From NCBI GenBank assembly GCA_030040055.1, contig JASHUK010000107.1, positions 1 through 10,250 of the forward strand: a stretch of 10,250 nt of DNA, read 5' to 3'. Under the pieces are notes generated by a model. That model was not told the DNA's origin. It did not search any database and saw only the letters and a program-made list of their open reading frames with translations. Origin of the DNA: Nitrososphaerales archaeon. Lineage in GTDB: Archaea > Thermoproteota > Nitrososphaeria > Nitrososphaerales > Gagatemarchaeaceae. How positions within the stretch are numbered: position 1 is the first letter of the stretch; each line of letters begins with the position of its first letter. The translations under genes and the position numbers were made by a program. Of this stretch, positions 6,106-10,250 are shown piece by piece.

Positions 6106-6582
6106 CTACAGCCACCTGCGTGTTGCCTTCTTGTACGACAGATAAGACTCGCCGAACCCCTTGACCAGTCCCGCCTCTTCCTGTGAGACCAGCCTGCTGA
6201 ATACTGCGAACATCGCCACCAAGAAGATGAGCATGAGCAGGTTGACTTCAATCAAGAGGGCACCGAGCGCCATCAGCAAGACTCCCAGGTATCCAGGGTT
6301 TCTCGAATATTGGAAAACTCCGTCCACTACTAGGGTTCCTGGCACATGGCTCCACTGCATCCTCCGGCTTGAAATCAACAGCTGTCCGAGCGCCAGGTAT
6401 CTCAGTACGAACCCAAGGGCGACTAGCACGACGCCCGGCGCGACGAGTGAAAGTGTTTCCACAACCGACAGGCCGAAGATGTGGCTAACCTCGACGGATA
6501 CCAAGAGCAAGCCCAGAACTGCCAAGAGCCCGGCGATGGTAAGGCCCAATGGCAAAGCACGCACCCTGCTGTTTAGTCTCAT
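6106..6582 (-). CDS. Isoprenylcysteine methyltransferase (ICMT/PEMT)-like membrane protein
   Basis: This integral membrane protein of 158 residues from ATG 6580-6582 belongs to the ICMT/phospholipid-methyltransferase superfamily. Hydrophobic segments lie at about 10-32, 45-66, 95-112 and 114-130. The SAM-binding signature is present: GVFQYSRNPGYLGVLLMALG (88-107), then EEAGLVKGFGESYLSYKKATRRW (135-157) with the conserved acidic pair and tyrosines. Archaeal and bacterial members of unknown substrate are common, so protein prenylcysteine methylation is not implied. An in-frame TTG at 6592-6594 would add four residues. I prefer ATG 6582 because it lies about 30 nt from the TATA-like box at 6608-6616. 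Family assignment is sure; substrate unknown. Confidence 0.85.
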   Translation of the reverse strand: MRLNSRVRALPLGLTIAGLLAVLGLLLVSVEVSHIFGLSVVETLSLVAPGVVLVALGFVLRYLALGQLLISSRRMQWSHVPGTLVVDGVFQYSRNPGYLGVLLMALGALLIEVNLLMLIFLVAMFAVFSRLVSQEEAGLVKGFGESYLSYKKATRRWL

Positions 6583-6607
6583 CTCTGAGACCAAGCCGCG
6601 AGTCCAC

Positions 6608-6616
6608 TAGATAATC
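6608..6616 (-). promoter_or_regulatory. TATA-like promoter of the methyltransferase-like gene
   Basis: The minus strand reads GATTATCTA, centred about 30 nt before the ATG at 6582. This matches the spacing of other predicted archaeal promoters in the window. Confidence 0.4.
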
Positions 6617-6643
6617 GAGACGGAAAGCCTCGCCGCCTGGTCG

Positions 6644-6709
6644 GCCGCCTCCCCCAAGACACGTGGATGAGTTCTACTGCCTGAGCCTGCTGAGGCCGAG
6701 GGAGGCCGC
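6644..6709. repeat. Inverted repeat in the gap before the zinc-ribbon gene
   Basis: GCCGCCTCCC (6644-6653) and GGGAGGCCGC (6700-6709) are near-perfect inverted copies with one mismatch, separated by 46 nt. They lie in the 211-nt gap between the two divergent genes. They could form the base of a structured RNA or be chance in GC-rich DNA. No tRNA or known RNA motif is recognisable inside. Confidence 0.25.
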
Positions 6710-6763
6710 TCACTTCCACATGACAGACCCTCCCTTCCGTGAAGGTCGCGAACCGGGCGCCTG

Positions 6764-6769
6764 TTATAT
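6764..6769 (+). promoter_or_regulatory. TATA box of the zinc-ribbon gene
   Basis: TTATAT within GTTATATCG is the best TATA match in the window. Its centre is about 28 nt before the ATG at 6794, fitting a leaderless transcript. This favours that ATG over the in-frame ATG at 6779. Confidence 0.55.
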
Positions 6770-6793
6770 CGCTGAGGGATGTCCGGACCCACG

Positions 6794-6952
6794 ATGGCCG
6801 AGATCTGCCCCGGCTGCGGGGGTGTGCATGTGACGAGGTGGAAGACGGAGTTCGAGGGCCGGCGCATGACGAGGCAATATCGCTGCGACGGTTGTGGCCG
6901 CATGTGGCAAGAAATCCTAGTCAGGGAGCTACCGAGGAGACTGGCAAAGTAG
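6794..6952 (+). CDS. Small zinc-ribbon protein, 52 residues
   Basis: The product has two Cys pairs, CPGC (5-8) and CDGC (31-34), separated by 22 residues, followed by GRMWQEILVRELPRRL. This is a classic rubredoxin-knuckle zinc ribbon, probably binding one Zn2+. The basic and aromatic residues between and after the knuckles (TRWKTEFEGRRMTRQYRC) suggest nucleic-acid or protein binding, but no specific function can be given. It is placed on ATG 6794 by the TATA box at 6764-6769; an in-frame ATG at 6779 would add MSGPT. The TAG stop is 52 nt from the convergent rpiA stop. It is too short for many gene callers but well supported by its motifs and promoter. Confidence 0.72.
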   Translation: MAEICPGCGGVHVTRWKTEFEGRRMTRQYRCDGCGRMWQEILVRELPRRLAK

Positions 6953-7004
6953 GGCAGACCAAGTTAGCGATCATCAAATTCTTCCACGCGCCGCAACTTT
7001 GAGT

Positions 7005-7847
7005 CTAGTCGCGCGACTCGACGACGTCGAAGCCCCCGTCTTCGAGAAGGCAGTAGACGGTGATCGGCTTGAATGTGAATATCCCGACCTCGGCCACCCC
7101 CGGTATGCCCCTGAGCCTGGCCTCCGTCTTCTGCGGGTCGTCGAGCGGCTCGAACATCGTATCGAGGATGACGTTCCCGTTCTCCGTGAAGTAGGGGTAC
7201 CCCTTGGGGAGGAGCCTCTCCTCAGGAAGGCCGCCGAGCATCGAAATCTTGACCTTCGCGCTCTCCCTCGCCATGGGGAGGACTTCTATCGGCACCTTCA
7301 CTCCCCTTTCGCACAGCCTAGAGGCGAACTTGTTCTCGGAAGCCACTACTGCGACCTTCTTTGCCGCGCCCATCACGACCTTCTCCCTAAGCAGCGCCCC
7401 TCCCCCGCCCTTGATCAGGTTCAACCGGTCGTCCACCTGGTCCGCTCCGTCGATATCGATGTCGACCGACCCCGAGAAGGGGACCAGCTTGATTCCATTG
7501 CGCGAGGCGACCATCTCAATCTGGGTAGACGTGGGGACTCCCTGAATCGAGCCTGACTTTGCCAGGACTAGCGGTACGAGCTCCTCTAGCAGGACGGCGA
7601 GCGTTGAGCCGCTTCCGAGCCCCAGAACCGCGCCCTTCGAAACCTCCTTCGAGAGCTCCTTCGCGACTCCCTTGAGGGCGGGCCTGAGCTTGTCCAAGAT
7701 TCTTGCGGTGTCCCTCTGGTTCTGGGCTATTAGGCGTTTGAACGACTCGCTGTCGGTCTTCTGACCCGTCTGCTCGTGGTCAATACAAGGTTCTTCGGAG
7801 GCAGAATGACCCTTGGATGCCGTCCGCGCTTCGCGCATACTGTTCAC
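7005..7847 (-). CDS. rpiA: Ribose-5-phosphate isomerase A
   Basis: RpiA interconverts ribose-5-phosphate and ribulose-5-phosphate in the cytosol. Signatures are GLGSGST (76-82, phosphate loop), GVPTST (103-108), DIDGADQVD (131-139, catalytic Asp), LIKGGGGALLREKV (144-157, with the catalytic Lys/Glu region) and TENGNVILD (221-229). The archaeal enzyme is usually about 225-230 residues. This reading has 280, with about 50 extra polar N-terminal residues. Possible starts are GTG 7847 (preceded by GTGAT five nt upstream, a Shine-Dalgarno-like match), ATG 7838, and TTG 7697, which would give the normal 230-residue length. I keep the longest because of the GTGAT. The extension differs in composition from the core. 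It is convergent with the zinc-ribbon gene. Confidence 0.93.
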   Translation of the reverse strand: MNSMREARTASKGHSASEEPCIDHEQTGQKTDSESFKRLIAQNQRDTARILDKLRPALKGVAKELSKEVSKGAVLGLGSGSTLAVLLEELVPLVLAKSGSIQGVPTSTQIEMVASRNGIKLVPFSGSVDIDIDGADQVDDRLNLIKGGGGALLREKVVMGAAKKVAVVASENKFASRLCERGVKVPIEVLPMARESAKVKISMLGGLPEERLLPKGYPYFTENGNVILDTMFEPLDDPQKTEARLRGIPGVAEVGIFTFKPITVYCLLEDGGFDVVESRD

Positions 7848-7849
7848 GT

Positions 7850-7856
7850 GTCATCA
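7850..7856 (-). promoter_or_regulatory. Shine-Dalgarno-like site for the long rpiA start
   Basis: The minus strand reads GTGATGA, in which GTGAT is complementary to the conserved archaeal 16S rRNA 3' end. The GTG at 7845-7847 follows after a short spacer. It is one of the few SD-like matches in the window and supports the extended RpiA start, though it could be chance. Confidence 0.35.
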
Positions 7857-7882
7857 CAATATTCCAAGTAGTTATGAAAGCT

Positions 7883-7903
7883 GACCGCTACAGAGCGGCG
7901 GTC
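7883..7903. repeat. Hairpin upstream of rpiA
   Basis: GACCGC (7883-7888) pairs perfectly with GCGGTC (7898-7903) across a 9-nt loop. A second short dyad, CGCTA-G-TAGCG, lies at 7918-7928. Both are in the gap between the small candidate gene and rpiA, where they could form the 3' end of the upstream transcript or an operator. No T-run is adjacent. Confidence 0.3.
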
Positions 7904-7950
7904 TTGCCTATCTGACTCGCTAGTAGCGCAGACGCTCCAAGTGGGACGGC

Positions 7951-8082
7951 CTATTGTTTATTGCTCGACACTGCTGCCGCAAGTGTTGGAACTTGAACAA
8001 GCCGCTCGAGCGAAAGCAGTGCCAATTGTACTTCGGGACCCTGCTCCTTGCTTTTCTTGAGAATTTCATCTAGGTTTGCCAA
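7951..8082 (-). CDS. Candidate 43-residue helical peptide
   Basis: From a TTG at 8080-8082 this frame encodes MANLDEILKKSKEQGPEV, then QLALLSLERLVQVPTLAAAV, ending SSNKQ and TAG. The composition is protein-like, with an amphipathic helix (LDEILKKSKEQ) followed by a leucine-rich helix. The TTG lies 14 nt after the stop of the two-helix membrane protein and is preceded by GTGAGA, a weak Shine-Dalgarno-like match with four nt of spacing. Cotranslation with that gene is therefore plausible. No family is recognised. It could be a chance open frame, since the start codon is weak and homologues cannot be checked here. Confidence 0.4.
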   Translation of the reverse strand: MANLDEILKKSKEQGPEVQLALLSLERLVQVPTLAAAVSSNKQ

Positions 8083-8096
8083 GCTGTCTCACGAAA

Positions 8097-8564
8097 TTAT
8101 ATCCTCTCCGCGTACTTAAGGATTCTTTCATAGAGTTCCGGCTCTTGCCGTTTTACCTCTTCAAGGACCTTGACCAGGGTTTGTTCGCGGTCAGACGAAG
8201 CCTTCAGTTTCGGCAGCTCGTTCTGAATCTCACCTGTGGCTTGCTGTACTAGACTGTTCGCCTGAGTTATCTGAATCGACGCCGTGTCCGATACTGCTTT
8301 GGCTGCGGTCTCACCGCCCTTAACCCCGAAGTAGTAGCCAACGACCGCCCCCATGAGCCCGCTCACGAGGGAGGCGTACTCTTCAGCGTCTGCAGGAGTC
8401 TGAAAGATTGCGAGCGCTGTTATGAACGTCAACCCTACAACGATTATGAAGATGGCAATCGTTGACCTGACGTATTCAGGCAAGTGCTCATGCCGTCCGG
8501 AACTTTGCACAGTCCTATTATCCGACACCCTGTGAAAAATCTTCTGGCCGCTGAGCGCTCGCAC
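8097..8564 (-). CDS. Two-helix membrane protein with helical cytosolic tail, unknown function
   Basis: This 155-residue reading starts at GTG 8562-8564. The N-terminal 30 residues are polar. Transmembrane helices lie at about 34-54 (STIAIFIIVVGLTFITALAIF) and 63-82 (YASLVSGLMGAVVGYYFGVK), the latter with small-residue GxxxG-like packing. A long polar, helix-prone tail follows (84-155). The GYYFGVKGGE junction is a pattern I associate with small membrane proteins of unknown function, often phage or mobile-element linked, but I cannot name a family. A second in-frame GTG at 8526-8528 would remove 12 residues. The gene starts 25 nt after the upstream coiled-coil gene and is likely cotranscribed with it. 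Its base composition is visibly less GC-rich than the flanks. Confidence 0.7.
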   Translation of the reverse strand: MRALSGQKIFHRVSDNRTVQSSGRHEHLPEYVRSTIAIFIIVVGLTFITALAIFQTPADAEEYASLVSGLMGAVVGYYFGVKGGETAAKAVSDTASIQITQANSLVQQATGEIQNELPKLKASSDREQTLVKVLEEVKRQEPELYERILKYAERI

Positions 8565-8589
8565 TACAGGGCTTCAGTGAATCTGCCCA

Positions 8590-9249
8590 TCAGCTTTCCT
8601 GCTGCTTCTTGTCTATGTCGATCTGCTCTAGCTTGGTGAGGGCGTCCATCACTTCGTCTCTTATCTCCTTGACGCGCTTCTCCGCCTCGCTCATCTCGGG
8701 CTTCGCCCTCTTCTCCACGGCCCGCTCCAGCTCCGTCGCTCTCTCCTGCCTGGGGGCGGCTTCCTTCTTGATCGCGGCCGGGGCGACGACACCCAGCCGC
8801 TGCCTCGCGGACTCCAGCCGCGTCTCGATGTTCTGAATCTTGCTCTCGAATAGTCCTACAAGTTCGTTCCTGAGGCTCTCGAGCTCCCCCACCTCGACGA
8901 CGAGCTCCACGTCCTTCAGCTTCGACTGCAGCTCCTTGATCTGGTCCGAGTACCTCTTGGAGATGGTCTCTCGCTCGTCCTTGGTTATGCTCCCCTCGCT
9001 CTCCGCCTCGTAGAGCTTCATCAGTGCAGACGACAGGAGGTCCCTCTCCACCATGATGGTCCTCATCTCCCTTCTCGACCTGTCCAGGTCGGTGGCGCTC
9101 ATCGTCTTGGCCTGCCTCCCCATCTTTGGCTCGACAGGTTGTGCGGCAGGCGCGGCCTTCGGGCGGGAGTAGAAGACGAAGTATACCGCGGCACCGCCGA
9201 GCCCGGCCCCTACGGCCCCGGCCACGAGCCCGGTCACGAGGTCAAGCAT
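8590..9249 (-). CDS. Membrane-anchored coiled-coil protein, unknown function
   Basis: The 219-residue protein starts at ATG 9247-9249. It has one N-terminal transmembrane segment (about 5-27, LVTGLVAGAVGAGLGGAAVYFVF) rich in glycine and alanine and without a signal-peptidase site. A proline/alanine linker follows (29-46). A long coiled coil runs from about 55 to 152, including ERDLLSSALMKLYEAESEGS (68-87) and KDERETISKRYSDQIKEL (90-107). A basic/alanine linker leads to a second helical stretch (165-213). The ERDLL...GxITKDER...RY pattern resembles a helical hairpin seen in archaeal proteins of unknown role. The topology suggests a cytosolic scaffold tethered to the membrane. Its partner may be the two-helix membrane protein encoded 25 nt downstream. 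No specific function can be assigned. Confidence 0.8.
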   Translation of the reverse strand: MLDLVTGLVAGAVGAGLGGAAVYFVFYSRPKAAPAAQPVEPKMGRQAKTMSATDLDRSRREMRTIMVERDLLSSALMKLYEAESEGSITKDERETISKRYSDQIKELQSKLKDVELVVEVGELESLRNELVGLFESKIQNIETRLESARQRLGVVAPAAIKKEAAPRQERATELERAVEKRAKPEMSEAEKRVKEIRDEVMDALTKLEQIDIDKKQQES

Positions 9250-9284
9250 CCGCGAGTTTCGTTCACAGGGACGGGGCAGTCCGC

Positions 9285-9292
9285 TAATAAAG
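9285..9292 (-). promoter_or_regulatory. TATA-like promoter of the coiled-coil gene
   Basis: The minus strand reads TTTATTAG within ACTTTATTAGCGG. Its centre is about 39 nt before the ATG at 9249, implying a leader of roughly 10-13 nt. It would drive the coiled-coil gene, the two-helix membrane gene and possibly the small peptide. Confidence 0.5.
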
Positions 9293-9326
9293 TTAGGCGC
9301 GGACCCGGAGCATCAGCAGAAGCGTG

Positions 9327-9557
9327 CTAGGCGGGGGGCGGAGAGATCATGATGATGTTGTCTCCCCTGACGATGAGGGTCCCCAAGGAGTCCGACTTAC
9401 CGTCGTCCATCACTTCCTCGGCCCTCTCCAGCGCGAGGTTCATGTGCTGGTCGAAGCCCTGCAGCGTCCCCCTGATCATCTTCCCGCCCTTCAGCTTGAT
9501 CAGGACGATCTTCCCTACGCTCTCGTCCAGCACCTTGACGGCCATGTCGACGGACAT
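9327..9557 (-). CDS. LSm (Sm-like) RNA-binding protein
   Basis: The 76-residue protein is a complete archaeal Sm-like protein, which forms homoheptameric rings that bind U-rich RNA. The Sm1 motif spans about 15-44 (GKIVLIKLKGGKMIRG, then TLQGFDQHMNLALE), with the D-x-H-M-N RNA-binding loop. The Sm2 motif is LIVRGDNIIMIS (61-72), with the conserved RGD. The start is ATG 9555-9557; a second ATG at codon 5 is possible. The ribosomal protein L37e gene that often follows archaeal LSm genes is absent here. The gene shares an AT-rich promoter region with the divergent PUA gene. Confidence 0.95.
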   Translation of the reverse strand: MSVDMAVKVLDESVGKIVLIKLKGGKMIRGTLQGFDQHMNLALERAEEVMDDGKSDSLGTLIVRGDNIIMISPPPA

Positions 9558-9587
9558 TCGTGAACCCTGCCCCCGCCGCCGGATGGA

Positions 9588-9597
9588 TTTATTTAAG
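9588..9597. promoter_or_regulatory. Shared bidirectional TATA element between LSm and the PUA gene
   Basis: TTTATTTAAG on the plus strand and CTTAAATAAA on the minus strand are both good TATA boxes, and this is the only AT-rich stretch in the 60-nt divergent gap. The centre is about 25 nt from the PUA start (TTG 9618) and 35 nt from the LSm ATG (9557). One element therefore seems to serve both genes, the PUA transcript being leaderless. Confidence 0.55.
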
Positions 9598-9617
9598 CAA
9601 TCATCCGCGCGCGGCCA

Positions 9618-10097
9618 TTGAAGAAGTGGGTCCAGTCGAGGCGGGAGTCTGCGGAGACCATCGCCGCCATCGAATCCTCCCTCGGGGTCTCACTGAACCT
9701 GCAGAAGTCGGCGCAGGCGAACTGCGAAGAACCGGAGGACGGCGTCGTCTTCGTCCACTTCGACAACATGGTCTTCGTGCTTTCGAAAGGGAGCTACATC
9801 CCGTTCCTCGGCTCCCCCGATGCGCTCGCGCTCTTCCAGACCGCTACCGTCGACGAAGGGGCGATAAGGTTCCTCCTGAACGGGGCAGATGTCATGCGCC
9901 CCGGCATCAAGGAGCTGGGGGACTGGGGCCCAGCTGGGAGGATAGTCGTCGTGAAGGAGGAGAAGAAGGGGCGCGCAATAGCCGTGGGGGCGTCGACTGT
10001 GCCTGGCTCGGAGGCCATCGAGATGAAGAAGGGGACCTGCATCAAGAACCTCCACCACGTCGGCGACAGGTTCTGGACGCTCTACAAGCAGGTCTGA
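9618..10097 (+). CDS. PUA-domain RNA-binding protein, MCT1/Tma20-like
   Basis: The 159-residue protein matches the archaeal counterpart of eukaryotic MCT-1/Tma20, ribosome-associated factors with an N-terminal pre-PUA domain and a C-terminal PUA domain. Residues 1-75 form the pre-PUA part (GVVFVHFDNMVFVLSKGSYI, about 42-61; then PFLGSPDALALF). The PUA domain follows, with the signature GADVMRPGIKELG (89-101), GRIVVVKEEKKGRAIAVGAS (107-126) and the final HHVGDRFWTLYKQ strand. The start is TTG 9618-9620, which falls almost exactly at the predicted transcription start from the 9588-9597 TATA box, so a leaderless TTG mRNA is implied. Its role in translation initiation or ribosome recycling is inferred from the eukaryotic relatives. 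Confidence 0.92.
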   Translation: MKKWVQSRRESAETIAAIESSLGVSLNLQKSAQANCEEPEDGVVFVHFDNMVFVLSKGSYIPFLGSPDALALFQTATVDEGAIRFLLNGADVMRPGIKELGDWGPAGRIVVVKEEKKGRAIAVGASTVPGSEAIEMKKGTCIKNLHHVGDRFWTLYKQV

Positions 10098-10191
10098 ATA
10101 GTTTCGACACACCCTCTCCTTATATTCCAAGAACGGATTTCGCGATTTCTGAAAAACACGTCACAAGATGGTCTAACAAAGTTACATCTGC

Positions 10192-10199
10192 TGTAAAAT
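10192..10199 (+). promoter_or_regulatory. TATA-like promoter of the gene beginning at 10225
   Basis: TGTAAAAT is centred about 29 nt before the ATG at 10225. It lies in an AT-rich gap (10098-10224) that otherwise shows no gene or clear RNA structure. A second AT-rich patch (CTTAATAATG) is too close to the ATG to be its TATA box. Confidence 0.45.
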
Positions 10200-10224
10200 T
10201 GCGCGTCCCGGTTCACCCTTAATA

Positions 10225-10250
10225 ATGGCCGCAAGCAAATCGGGAAACTG
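10225..10250 (+). CDS. Start of a gene cut by the window end
   Basis: ATG at 10225-10227 begins an open frame reading MAASKSGN before the window ends. The call rests on the TATA-like box at the right spacing and on the ATG itself. The eight residues are too few to suggest a product. Confidence 0.35.

Noticed and set aside
6663..6833. GTG-initiated 56-codon frame (VDEFYCLSLLRPREAAHF...).
   Set aside because: It overlaps the zinc-ribbon gene out of frame, has no promoter at suitable spacing and no recognisable motif.
7007..7018. Perfect 12-nt palindrome AGTCGCGCGACT.
   Set aside because: It encodes the last residues and stop of RpiA and is easily produced by chance in GC-rich DNA; no partner site was seen.
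9349..9376. C/D-box sRNA-like boxes on the plus strand (ATGATGA, CTGA, ACGATGA).
   Set aside because: There is no D box (CTGA) at the proper distance after the C' box, and the stretch is antisense to the highly conserved Sm2 codons of LSm.
1..10250. CRISPR array, rRNA, tRNA, integrase or transposase.
   Set aside because: No regularly spaced repeats, conserved RNA cores or recombinase motifs were seen on either strand; the only mobile-type element is the intein.

Overview
The window is chromosomal DNA from an archaeon. The gene set is archaeal: RtcB RNA ligase with archease, a PAC2-type proteasome-assembly chaperone, a PDCD5-like protein, an LSm (Sm-like) protein, an MCT1-type PUA protein and a zinc-containing 7Fe ferredoxin of the Sulfolobus/Thermoplasma type. 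DNA is GC-rich. Most genes have an AT-rich TATA-like box about 25-35 nt before the start codon and no Shine-Dalgarno sequence, which implies leaderless or short-leader transcripts. TTG starts are frequent. The zinc ferredoxin suggests Thermoproteota (including Nitrososphaeria-like lineages) or Thermoplasmata; I cannot decide between them from this window.

Layout. Positions 1-86 hold the 3' end of an alpha-oxoamine synthase/KBL-like gene (+). It overlaps tail-to-tail with a lipoate-protein ligase A-type gene (72-821, -). Divergent from that gene come archease (881-1300, +) and rtcB (1374-4327, +). The rtcB gene carries a 499-residue LAGLIDADG intein (1670-3166), inserted directly before the conserved metal-ligand cysteine. 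It is out of frame by one base at about 1656-1659, four codons before the intein. Its stop shares the CTAG tetranucleotide with the stop of a convergent two-gene unit: PDCD5-like (5093-5470, -) and PAC2 family (4324-5091, -). Next come the zinc ferredoxin (5544-5972, -), an isoprenylcysteine-methyltransferase-like membrane protein (6106-6582, -), a 52-residue zinc-ribbon protein (6794-6952, +) and ribose-5-phosphate isomerase A (7005-7847, -).

Positions 7848-8590 are visibly less GC-rich. They hold a short candidate gene (7951-8082, -) and a two-helix membrane protein (8097-8564, -). Upstream of these is a membrane-anchored coiled-coil protein (8590-9249, -). LSm (9327-9557, -) and the PUA protein (9618-10097, +) diverge from one shared TATA-like element. 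The first codons of another gene begin at 10225 (+).

Functionally, archease and RtcB form the tRNA-splicing/RNA-repair ligation pair. LSm and the PUA protein belong to RNA metabolism and translation. PAC2 and PDCD5-like form a small operon. The strongest oddity is rtcB: the frameshift and an intein lacking the usual penultimate histidine both affect whether active ligase can be made. No CRISPR array, rRNA, tRNA or insertion sequence was seen.
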